This document shows positions 22,561-33,066 of a stretch of DNA of 64,000 nt, piece by piece; positions within the stretch are counted from its first letter, which is position 1; each line of letters starts with the position of its first letter. Under the pieces are notes generated by a model. The model had not been told where the DNA came from and did no database searches. It saw only the letters and a program-made list of their open reading frames with translations. A program made the translations under genes and the position numbers. The stretch is from Siphonodentalium dalli (taxonomy: Eukaryota; Mollusca; Scaphopoda; Gadilida; Siphonodentaliidae), in assembly GCA_032622095.1 (NCBI GenBank), contig CP136063.1, positions 63,193,897-63,257,896 on the forward strand, read 5' to 3'.

Positions 22561-23509
22561 AGGTGCTCAATCAGATTCGATGGTCCCCATATAATTAGAT
22601 TCCAACAACAACATTTTTTTTAGAAATGCTGCTTCAGGAATATCAGAATCGATTAATTGCCCAAAAATAATGCTAACCACTGTCAACTACATGTATAGTA
22701 TAAAATCGCCTGATACGTTATATTTATCAACATGCTGTTCGACGAAGTTTGACCTTATTATCAACACAAAGCCTCTTCATTTTAGAGTTATCCATCTTCA
22801 TCCGCAATTTGGTCTGAGACCGTCGGCTCGTCAAATTTTTCTGGGCCACTATTAAGTATCGATGGTGATAAATATTAAAATTTCAAAAATTGATATCTAA
22901 TAACTCTGAGCTTTGATACATGTAGGTGGGTCCCTCGACTTGATTAAAATATTTTTACCCCCCCCCCCCGATTCCATATACATCTATATGTAAATAGCAA
23001 ATGAGGGGCACTTAATCGGATTATGCATCTTTAAACTGTATTTGAATTTAAAGATGCATAATCTGATTAAGGGCCCCCTGAATTAATGCTCGCACATTAC
23101 TCTTTATTTGGACTTGGGGGGGGGGGGGTAAAAGATATTTGGTACGAGTCGAGGAACCCACCACCTATCAAAGCTCAGAGTTATTAGATATCAATTTTTG
23201 AAATATACTATTTTTCACGATCAAGAATTAATAGTGGCCCACGGTCTCGGACCAAATTTCAGATGAAGATGGATAACTCTAAAATCAAGAGGCTTTCTGT
23301 TGATAATAAGGCCAAATTTTGTAGAACAACATGTTGATAAATAACATATGTCACAGGCAATTGCAATGTATACTTTAGTTGACAGTGGTTAGCATTATTT
23401 TAGGGCAATTAATCAATTCTGATAACGTAACTGAAGCAGCCTTTCTAAATACAAATGTATGATGTTGGAATCTGATTATATGGGTATCATCGAACCGGAT
23501 TGAGTACCT
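22561..23509. mobile_element. Family B fold-back MITE, long palindromic copy (B3)
   Basis: 949 bp between TTAA at 22557-22560 and 23510-23513. It starts AGGTGCTCAATCAGATTCGA and ends ATCGAACCGGATTGAGTACC plus T. The two halves are complementary around about 23045 (TTTAAACTGTATTTGAATTTAAA), so it forms one giant hairpin. Paired poly-C (about 22962) and poly-G (about 23117) runs face each other. Confidence 0.8.
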
Positions 23510-23513
23510 TTAA

Positions 23514-24112
23514 AATGAACTGTATCCAGTATAAACATGTTAAACCTGATAATTAATTAGAGCATGCAGTCCCTGTTGACATGCGGTATCCGCTGGTAAT
23601 CTTACCACAGTAATATGTGTTAACTGTGATAACCAAGTTAATTGTTTTTACCACAAAAATTCTGAATTCTATCTAGACATTTTGAAACAATAAAAAAAAA
23701 TTCTGGTGTGATTACAATGTCAAATTTAAAACAAAATTCATATAAACATAGAAAAATACAGCCTAACTGCAAATGTGAGGTGGACCACATTCTGCGGCGG
23801 TATAACTGACTGCGGTTGATCGCATGAACACGCCTGAATACTGCAGTAATACCCGAGTAATATAAGGCGAGTTGATTAATTAAAGCATAGCTGTAATTTT
23901 ACATGTATGTTCTATAGACTTTGTTGGGAAAGAGAATATAGCTGTGCGACAATGTTAATCCTGATGAGCTAAGTTAGAAATTTTTCAATCGAAACCTCAT
24001 AAAAAAAAATATAAATTCAGTTCTCAATTTTCGAACACTTCTAGGAAATTGTTCAAAAATATTGTTAAAAGATGCCCATTCGATTTGACACTGTAAATAT
24101 ACCCTGTTCAAG
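23514..24112. other. No gene recognised
   Basis: AT-rich spacer in element F. Confidence 0.5.
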
Positions 24113-24229
24113 TGTTCCTGCTAATGTGCTATGATGCGGTTGGGTCCTGCTTAATTGCTATGAATTGCACTACCCGCATCATAGCAATTCAGCAGGACCA
24201 CCAGCATCATAGCATATTAGCAGGACCAC
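24113..24229. repeat. Short palindrome (~50-bp arms)
   Basis: The left arm (GTTCCTGCTAATGTGCTATG, ATGCGGT, GGTCCTGC) pairs with the right arm (GCATCATAGCATATTAGCAG, GAC). Within each arm a shorter GGTCCTGC-type word repeats. Probably a small MITE. Confidence 0.7.
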
Positions 24230-24648
24230 TTGGCCAGTGGTAAAATAGTTTGTTTTCCATACGGATATGTGTTTTCAAATAATCATGTAATGATATCTAA
24301 CATACATGTATATGATCCCATTTATAGGTTTTATTCATCACGGCCAGATAAACTTTGTATACAGACAGTTTTACCAAACTTAGAATTTTTATTAGGTGCT
24401 TTCATTGTAGCTGTAATTACTAGTATTAAAAGAGTGCTCAATAAAGTTTGTTTTATCATTTATGCTCATTTGGAATTTGGATGCTATTTAATTCTGTTTA
24501 TCTATATAATTGGCTGCACTGCTAAATTTTGACTCATTTCAGTCATTTGATGTCAGTACATGTAGTTGTCCATCGAAATGGCGAACACAACCAAAGACAA
24601 ATTACAAGAGGAAAGACAACAAATACATTTGATGTGCACTAAAACAGA
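24230..24648. other. No gene recognised
   Basis: A 100-codon ORF at 24230-24532 is hydrophobic in parts but has no family signature. Confidence 0.4.
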
Positions 24649-24818
24649 TACAGTAGTGCCCTAAGAAATCGACCCCCTTAACCACAGCAGAATTATGTGT
24701 AACTTTCAGGATTTAGTCGGATATATGGCTTGTTGCCATTCATCGGAAAGCTCTCCCCGAGTTTAATACCCGTAATTATGCTGTGGTTAAGGAGTCGATT
24801 AATTAGAGCATTACTGTA
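24649..24818. mobile_element. Family H MITE (copy H1)
   Basis: 170-bp imperfect palindrome starting TACAGTAGTGCC and ending CATTACTGTA. Arms include CACAGCAGAATTATG and AGTCGATTAATTAG, with TA at both outer edges. Copy H2 is at 26311-27053. Confidence 0.75.
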
Positions 24819-26310
24819 GTTACAAATGTATGTCTAGCCTCCTGTTGTGTCACTAATAAGATCTTTAATTCACATACGGTACACATTTACATGTACTATA
24901 TACCCGTTCAAGCGTTTACAAGTGTCAGTCATCGAGAAACTGACCAAAAGTTTTGGTAGTATATAATATAGGCTAGCACTGCACTTGGGCTGCATGTACA
25001 TGTACTGTAAGTGATTATAATGTACTATTTTTATATTCTGCTGTGAAAGTGTTGCTGAATGAAATTTAAGTTTACCCCAATATTCTAAGTCCGCTCGACT
25101 AAGATGGGTTTTTTTCTCGAAAACTGATATCTGAATATACATGACTTTTTGTACGTCTTCCACTGGTTGGTATTCCCTCTAAAATGACTAATTTTAACTG
25201 ATTAGATTAGCCCTGGTATGGAAAACTCTAACTGTTATAGCCCGATGAGCGGTTTACTGCCAACAGCGGTGATGATATGATGACCAGCGTTGTGCATGGC
25301 ATATGTTGATCCAGGTAAGAATGCTACCATACATTCCAAACATTCATTAAATATCTTATTAATAGTAACCCAAACTACACAAGAGACTAGTATAACTAAG
25401 ATTGGGCTCGATTAATGATGTGACACTTTCAGTACTTCATTTACTAGTAGCCTGGTACTGGTGGGCCTGGCTACAGATACTTGTTTGGCGTGTTTGAGGC
25501 CTGTGGCACAAGGGCAGCAGAATCAATTAAAATTTCTCTTATTGTAGTGTAGTACATGTACATGAATAGTACCGGTAATACAGCACACAAAGAGGTATAT
25601 AGTACCGGCACATGTACATGTATTCTCTCTGTTTTCACACATGTTTTTTTTTTCAATTTAACAACATGAGTCTTTTATGACACATACATGTACTAAAGTG
25701 AAAGTAGGCCTACATGTATATAATGTGCACCCAGTATACCGGTACATGTACTGATATATTACATTGCAATACAGTCCGAGTACAATGATATAGCAAAATT
25801 ATGCATAGTAGAATAACAACCTTTTGTACAAACAGTCCTGACAATGATATACCGGGATATCATGGTGATAGTTCATACATTTGGAATTACCGAATACCTG
25901 AGTTTGTGGATAGACCGCTTCATGCGATGTTTATGTGAATTTTTATTTTTAAGTCGGCATTGCATACGGTAGTCCTATAAACCACACCAGAGAATAGCAA
26001 TTGTCGGTCAGTGACCAACTTCTTATGTTTATGCAATCGATACAATCCGGTTCTGCTTTTGATGTCCAGTTCGATATTTGTGGTGTGTTCTTGTGCAAAA
26101 ATATAATTCTAACTAATGCGCCAAAAATCAGGTTTATAAATTTATCCATTCTTGAGCAAGAGCAACTCGTAAAACTTGTATGGTATAACATTCCAAACTG
26201 AGTATTTCTGCTATCAAACCATATGATAATAATGTTGAACCGGACATCGAAATCTGAACCGCATTTATGGATTGCAGCACGTGATGTTGAATAAACAGTT
26301 ATAGAGGATA
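24819..26310. other. No gene recognised
   Basis: About 1.5 kb in element F without domain-bearing ORFs. TACATGTA-rich runs occur near 24890-25020 and 25550-25750. Confidence 0.5.
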
Positions 26311-27053
26311 TACAGTAATGCTCTAATTAATCGACTCCTTAAAGATGGATTATCTCTTTAAATAACAAATTTTAAATAGTTGCGTGGGTATAAAATACTA
26401 GATATGAACTGAAGACCTATGTCCGGAAAAGCTTCTATCAATTAATATTGATTTTATTTCGAATATTAAATCGGGCCCATTTATGTTACTATTTTTAGAA
26501 CCGACCATTCGGATGAGACCGTATTGCGATATAGAGCACTGGGCTGTTCCTACGGCTACGCAACGAATGTCAAATGTCACAGATTGGTTGTTTGTATTGT
26601 TTTGTTCCACAGATATAAGCGATAATGAGTATAATTAACGTTTATTTCTGACAAAATTGCACAATATAATTTCTGGTCCATGTTAACAGTAACCACTATT
26701 GTTCGTTAGCTGAACAAACACCTTTTTAGACCAGAAAATATTCGAAATAAAATTAATATTAATCGATAGAAGCATTTCCGGACAGGAGTCTTCGATTCAA
26801 ATCTAATATTTTATACCCCGGTAACTATATAATACATGTTTACAAAGAGATAATCCACCTTTAACTACAGCAGAATTATGGGTAACTTTTCAGGATTTAG
26901 TCGGAAATATGGGTTGATGCCATTCATCGGAAAGCTCTCGGTGAGAGCTTTCCGATGAATGGCAACAAGCCATATTTCGGACTAAATCCTGAAAAGTTAC
27001 CCATAATTCTGCTGTAGTTAAGGAGTCGATTAATTAGCTCTAGAATTACTGTA
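26311..27053. mobile_element. Family H palindrome with nested family A element (copy H2)
   Basis: TACAGTAATGCTCTAATTAA opens the element and its complement closes it at 27053. The ~80-bp inner arms (26865-27016) are near-perfect complements meeting at GAGCTTTCCGATGAATGGC. A family A element sits in the left arm at TTAA. The intact right arm (GCTGTAGTTAAGGAGTCG) is the complementary empty site. Confidence 0.88.
26343..26860 (-). mobile_element. Family A MITE, full length (copy A5)
   Basis: Flanked by TTAA at 26339-26342 and 26861-26864 inside H2. The internal minus-strand frame beginning at a GTG (VEQNNTNNQS) is open for 70 codons and then stopped by TAT to TAG after SSVHI. It is very similar to A1 and A14. 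Confidence 0.9.
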
Positions 27054-28074
27054 ACATGGTTTATAATATACAAATGTATACTGTATGGGAAACATCAGAG
27101 GTTTACAAAGTAATAAAAACAGTTGATTTGTTCTTTATTCTTGTGGTTATATACACGTACATACATGTATTCTAAAAATAAATGTCCTTTACAACGTGGA
27201 TCAATGAAATGCGGTTGTTGCATTTAAAATGCATTGAGGGTGCATTGTGTCACGCCACTTTGTAAATGCCTTAATGACAGCATTTAAATTAAATGCACTG
27301 CATTGGGAATAATCGCAGTCGCATTGAAATTACCGATCATTGCGCCGAAAAAGTATACTAGTATGAACACCCAAATAACGATACGATAGTGTATTTTGCA
27401 ATTTTAGTTATAATTTTGTTTCATTTAAATTCACATCTGAATAATTCTGTGTTATTTTCCCACTCCTGGTGTACATGTATATGTTCGGAATCGGACATTC
27501 ATGATGTAGTTTTCCATTCAAAATGGAATAAACATAAATAAACACTGTTGACATTAATTGTTTTATAATCAGAATCTGAGAATCATGATTCTCATGTTGA
27601 TTCTAGTAAAAAGTCTTGATTCCCTGTAGAAAGTGAAACACTAACATTTTGATTATTGCCAAAAATCTGATGGATTTTAAGGCCTGCATCAAGACATTTG
27701 TTTGTGAATAAATCAAGGTAAATGTGTTAAAATATGAACGCATTTACAAATGCGTTGCTCCAAAATCGCTTTTCTAAGAAATTTGTGAGTGGTCTGTACA
27801 TGTACTACATACATGTAAGTTACTTGACCAATTACACAAGGAGTCGAGGGACACAATCAATGAGGACGTTTGTACTAAAAAATATTTTTTTACGCAAGGA
27901 ACGAACACAAGGCCACTTTCTTAATTTATATTATGAGCCAACAAGACAGATCGTAAATCGCTGTTATATGACAATATATGTGGCCATCATAATGGTCGAC
28001 AGGCATGACGCCAACAAAAACCAATCTGTCAGGCCAATATAAAGAAGTCGCGACTTATTGCTGGTGGAACCTAT
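27054..28074. other. No gene recognised
   Basis: A 102-codon ORF at 27734-28042 has no recognisable domain. Confidence 0.45.
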
Positions 28075-28471
28075 TAACCCTTTACCCAACAAACCGGCCA
28101 AAACCGGCCAAATAAAGCTTCAACAGCCTAAAATATATTCGGTCTGTCTCAATAGAACCATACAAATATGGATATCATTGGAACCGGCTCCTTGACCACA
28201 TTGTGATAGTTACAGTTAGCCCTGTGCCAATGCATTCTCTTATATATGCGAGTCGACCATAGGTCGCCTCGCATATATAAGAGAATGCATTGGCCTAAAA
28301 AAAATCTTTTTTTAACACTTTTTACCATTTTTTCTTACATTCTTTAACAATTTTATAATTTTTAATGTGTTAAGCCAATGCATTCGCTTATATATGCGAG
28401 GCGACCTATGGTCGACTCGCATATATAAGAGAATGCATTGGCACAGGGCCCTTCTGTTGGGTAAAGGGTTA
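28075..28471. mobile_element. Nested fold-back element (hairpins within a palindrome)
   Basis: The outer inverted repeat is TAACCCTTTACCCAAC (28075-28090) and its complement (28456-28471). A second pair is GCCCTGTGCC (28219) / GGCACAGGGC. Inside lie two nearly identical perfect hairpins at 28226-28294 and 28374-28442, each made of GCCAATGCATTC, TTATATATGCGAG, TCGACC and complements. They are separated by a T-rich 79-bp centre. Confidence 0.8.
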
Positions 28472-28528
28472 TAGGCATCGTTCCATTTCGTTAATAACAA
28501 CTTACATGTAACATTCACCTCCACCTCT

Positions 28529-29470
28529 TTACTCTTGGGCTCCAAATAAATATGCATGCACCAGCTGCATCCACGTTTATTATTTTTCTTGGGAAATCCC
28601 CCCCCCCCCCCTGCACAGTGCTTATTTGGGTCTGCACGTTTATTAATATTTTGAAGCTATGAAAATTTAAATCAGCACAAATTCAAGATTTCTATATGAT
28701 TCAGATGTAAAAATGATCAACACGTCTACATTAGTTACTAGCTAAACAAGACATTTTGTCATATGTTTATACTTTACTGTGAAATTGCGTTTCTTCCGTT
28801 CTCCATGAACGGATTCTCAAAATGTTTGGTTTTCCAAAAAACAAGGATTCGAACTGTCTGAACTGAACTCCATGCGTTTGTTTAAATAGATGAATAAATA
28901 ATGGGAAAGACATACAATCCTAGTTCATAATGAATTTAAGTATATAAATATAAATAATAAACGGCGGATTCAACGTGGTCATGGGTTTTGACCGCGTTAA
29001 AAAAATCAGCAAACTCTGCATGAACCCCGAAGTTTGCTGATTTTTTCTCGCGGTCAAAACCCCATGACCGCATTGAAACCGCCGTTCATTTCTTATATGA
29101 ATAACACAATTTAAGATTGGTGAATTATTTCTTTTGGTTAATTTAATAAACGTACAGGACCAAATAACGATCGTACAGGTGGGAATTTTACCTCGATTTT
29201 AATAATCGTACATTAGGCACTCAAGAGTACATATTCAAGTATGTGGCAAACCAAAAAAACACCACATGATACATACATGTACCTGTACTACATGTTGACT
29301 CGTATACCTGAACCTGCTATAAAAATTATTTGGTTAACCACAGTTGATGTTTTGCTCAGAGTTCCCCCTGCACTATTATTTGGGTCTGTACTTTTATTAA
29401 CTTTCAATGGAATTCCCCCCCCCCCGCACTATTATTTGGGCCTGCACTTTTATTTGGAGCCTGAGTGTAA
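28529..29470. mobile_element. Family C element (copy C1)
   Basis: TIRs TTACTCTTGGGCTCCAAATA and the complement of TATTTGGAGCCTGAGTGTAA. Subterminal words CACGTTTATTATTTT and GCACTATTATTTGGG(C/T)CTG recur beside long C-runs (28599, 29417). A 50-bp-arm hairpin lies at about 28960-29090 (GGCGGATTCAACGTGGTCAT / complement). No transposase. A longer relative is at 57507-59206. Confidence 0.75.
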
Positions 29471-30385
29471 GTTGCATGGACATTTATTTTCAAGAATTAC
29501 CATGCTAAAGGCCAAAGAAAAAAGATTGTATGTTTCCGGTAAAAAAATTTAGGGTAGGTAGGTAGGGAATTTTTTTTATTTTATTTTATTTTGATATTTT
29601 TTATCCAGCTGCAGAAATATTGAACTACCTCGACCAAAGTGACATAAAATGCCAACCCGTGCCATGGGGAAAGTATTACTTGATCAACACAGTGGAAATA
29701 TCCATTAAGATTGATAAAAAATCAAACTTACTTCATGCTTACGTATGTTTTTTATTATATCTAATACCACATTTTCATAAATTTGGCTATAAACTTGGTA
29801 CAAAATTGATGTCACTAACTTTTTATAAGAATTTTACCAATAATACCGCCATTATACCGTACATGTATTGTGACGATTACATCCCATTGTCTGGGGGTAG
29901 CCAGTACACCCACCGAGCATGCCTGGTTTTTGGAAACAGTAGCTACTAGTACATGTATACCCCTAATATATGCAGTGATAACATCTTTACATGTATATAT
30001 ACAGATACACACCCACCATGTCTGTTGATAGTGTTCCATAAGTCCCAAACAAGACATAAAGCAGGCAGGAGATCCACTCTCAGGAAATTAAAATTGCGAA
30101 AATTTTGACTTTTTCTCAAAATATCAATAAAAAGTTTAGGGTCGGCGGGTTATTTTTAGGGTCGGTCGATGTACGGAAACATAGTATCTTTTTTCTTTGG
30201 CCTAAGGAACATTGCAACTGGTTTGAAGTAACATGACCGCGTTGCGTCAACACTGGAACTGCATTGATGGTAATTTTCAACATGGTCTCACTGAGGTTCT
30301 ATCAAATATAAATACTAGTATGGTTGAGGCCAACTTGAGGGAGACAATTATTTTGAGAATATGTGATCCTGTGTTAACATGAGCC
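29471..30385. other. No gene recognised
   Basis: A 109-codon ORF at 29620-29949 shows no domain. TACATGTA runs occur at 29950-30000. Confidence 0.45.
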
Positions 30386-30767
30386 TAAGGCGACACCAAT
30401 TTTTAAGTCTGGTTTACGAACACCTCCTACAACTTTGTTTCCATTTCATGAAAAAAAAATAACTTTTTTTGTCCCAAAATATTTTACACGCGTACTGATT
30501 TTCATGTGCTGTCGCATCCGGTTCTGCTTATGATCATTTACAGATCCATATTATCATGTATTTCATGACAAGATATGTCTTGTTTGGTTTGAACAGAATT
30601 TCATTCAAAAACATTTTTTCACAATTTTTGTAAAATTTATGTAAAATTCCACGATTTACTTGATATAAATTGGGGGGACAATCTTTTTTATTTTTATTTT
30701 TTTCCCTCCTGCATCTACTTTTTTTCTCCCCACATCGTAAACCAGACTTAAAAATTGGTGTCGCTTA
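30386..30767. mobile_element. Family I MITE (copy I2)
   Basis: TAAGGCGACACCAATTTTTA at the left, complement at the right. The interior matches I1 in reverse order (CGCGTACTGATTTTCATGTG, CTTGATATAAATTGGGGGG). Confidence 0.82.
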
Positions 30768-31439
30768 AATATCATCTGATGGAGTCAAAATCATTGAACC
30801 GTCACTTATGCATGCACATGTTGTCTTGATGTTGAGTCTGGCTTTCGTCATTTTCATTAGTTTTACTGTTAATATCCACCAAAGGTTGAGGTGTTATGGA
30901 ACAACTGTATGGCATCGTATACTGTTATCTTCCGAGTAAATATGGAGTCTCTAATTCTTTTATCAGTCACGCATCTACTCATCAAATAGTATAATCCTTA
31001 AATATTTGTAGTCCAGGTGATCTCGACTGCACAGTACATGTATAAACATTCATCTGTGCACAGTGTGTTTTAAATTTCTTTGCCGTGTAACAACTGTTGT
31101 CCCAAGTTTCAATGCCTTGTCCTCCTGGTATGTAGGGATTACCAATTTACCATTGCCGTGTTTTAATTTGCAATTTTGATGATGACGCTCACTAAGCTTG
31201 TTGATAATTTTCTTTGTCGTGTAACAACTGTTGTACCAAGTTTCTACGCCGCGTCCTCCTGGTATTTAGGGATTACCGGTGCCTTTAATAGCGTCAGATG
31301 CATCATTGCCAGTTAATGTACATTAGAGTGGAACTGAATTAACAATGTCACATTGACACAGTACTCAGTTAAGACCAGTAAAACAGCAAAAGTAGTATTA
31401 TTGTACAGCAGGCTTATCACTATCAGTACTTACTACATG
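30768..31439. other. No gene recognised
   Basis: Contains an imperfect duplication of CGTGTAACAACTGTTGTNCC, AAGTTTC and TCCTCCTGGTAT (31080-31140 and 31215-31275). Confidence 0.5.
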
Positions 31440-32062
31440 TACTGACCCCTTACTATCGTGGATCAATCTGAATCTGAATGGTTACGCTGCAGATCCCAAT
31501 TATGGTAATTTCGCAGCGGGCGAGAGAGTCTTAGATCTTTTCCTTCAGCGCACTCTTGAAGGAATCCACAGGCTGTTGTTGTAGGATTAAGGATTCCTCC
31601 AGCTGATTCCAGTCGCATATAGTTCGAACAAATGTGGAATTAGCGAACTGAGCTGACACGTATGGTATAGCCTCGTAGCACTGACTGTTCCTTTAAATTA
31701 GGTGCCGAGGAATTTGGCTGGTGACGTAGCCTGTCAGAACTTTGCTCTGCGATCTAAGACGCCTTGTTTCGGGTGTAAAGTATTGAATAGGTGGTATAAC
31801 CGGGACCAATCCACCCACCACCTTACTCATGAATCCCAGCCGATTTATTTTCCGCCGTTTCTGCAATGTTCGTAAATCTAGCTCGTAGAGGATCTTGGTC
31901 ATATATCCATCTTCTTTGCTCTTATAGTCTCTTTTAATGAAACGGGCTGCTCTACGCTGGATTCTTTCCAGCTTGTCGATGTGATTTTGTTGGTAGGGGT
32001 CCCAGATGGTGTCTGCGTAGTCCATGATCTTCAAACTTCTCAATTCTTCTTCTTCTGGACAG
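31440..32062 (-). pseudogene. LINE reverse transcriptase, C-terminal fragment
   Basis: The minus frame 32043-31693 reads MDYADTIWDPYQQNHIDKLE, then RIQRRAARFI, the conserved thumb/C-terminal region of Jockey/CR1-like non-LTR reverse transcriptases (YA.ted-W.P....I..lE.vQrrA.r). After one in-frame TAA the same frame goes on to FVRTICDWNQLEES and a PVDSFKSALKEKI end near 31535, the usual LINE terminus. The 5' end is lost. The non-coding 3' end runs to about 31440. Dead copy. Confidence 0.8.
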
Positions 32063-32240
32063 GTGCATTATGAGCAGGCCACTGGCACTACATCATGATT
32101 GTACCGGTACCACAAATTCAATTTTGAGAAAATATTCTGGTTATGGCCAGGTAGCTGAGGTACTGTTCAATACTATAGTTGATCCGTTTCGTTATCGTAG
32201 CTTAATTCTTACTGTTCCGGGAATTGAAATATTTTTTGTC

Positions 32241-32528
32241 GCAATACGATAGGGGAACACTTTTACGTTCGTACTCATATTTCACCAATTTTTGTACCTG
32301 GCTTGCCTGTCCTGAGTTTCACGACAAAATGGCCAATTTGATTCTATTTCTCGTTATATACATATTTATCACTCCATTTATTATTAATTTTCATAAAAAT
32401 AAAATAAAAGAAGCTGAAGATGACATGTTTAAAATGTTTGAAGCATGAATTTGGCGATAAGTAGTTTTCAGAGTACGTTAAACTTGCGATAGTTACGTTA
32501 CGCACACAGTGTTCCCCTATCGTATTGC
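32241..32528. mobile_element. Inverted-repeat unit carrying the 39-codon ORF, copy 2
   Basis: A perfect 21-bp inverted repeat (GCAATACGATAGGGGAACAC plus T, and complement) bounds 288 bp. The right flank continues as ATAATCGCCAACCC, as in the long arms of copy 1. The left flank does not, so this copy has lost most of its left arm. Confidence 0.8.
32329..32448 (+). CDS. 39-residue small membrane peptide ORF, copy 2
   Basis: Intact ATG-to-TGA ORF of 39 codons. Hydrophobic segment LILFLVIYIFITPFII, then the charged tail shared with copy 1 (HKNKIKEAEDD). The 5' leader is also shared (TTTGTACCTGGCTTGCCTGT). The frame is open further upstream (from 32224), but the similarity to copy 1 and the shared ATG support this start. 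Function unknown. Confidence 0.45.
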   Translation: MANLILFLVIYIFITPFIINFHKNKIKEAEDDMFKMFEA

Positions 32529-33066
32529 GATAATCGCCAACCCATGAAATTCACTCTTTTTCGATATTTGCGCACATCCATGGGGAGAAATCGGCGAATC
32601 TTATATATAAGTCCACAGTTTATCCGTTTGTAGCCAATACACCATTTCCTTCTGTCAATCCGCGTTGATTCGCGACAAAATTAACTCAAAATACCACAAG
32701 GAATTATCCGCGCTTCATTTTGAAGAACGATAACTAAAAGTTAAGATTGTAATTTGGCTGCAGAAACGAAACGAAACGAATTTTGAAACACAATAATTGT
32801 ATTCACTAATATTTTCCTGTTGGTATATGGTCTACTATAGTATATGCAATCATTTATTTGAAATAATAAGTATCACTTAGAGAATAATTCTTACTGATAA
32901 TTAGAAATCTCTTTATTTTGTATCCCTTTAATATTAAATAATGGCCCTGAAAATTGTCTGTTTGTCAGTTTAATGTTCACTAATTATAGCTAGGCTGTTA
33001 GATAAAGTATGATATTGCTTCATTTGTCCGGGGTAGTGTATTGTCATACTGTCATAATAAACTTCA
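32529..33066. other. No gene recognised
   Basis: AT-rich spacer before the minisatellite/LINE junction. Confidence 0.5.

Noticed and set aside
29620-29949. 109-codon ORF as a gene
   Set aside because: Low-complexity hydrophobic pieces only; no family signature or supporting context.
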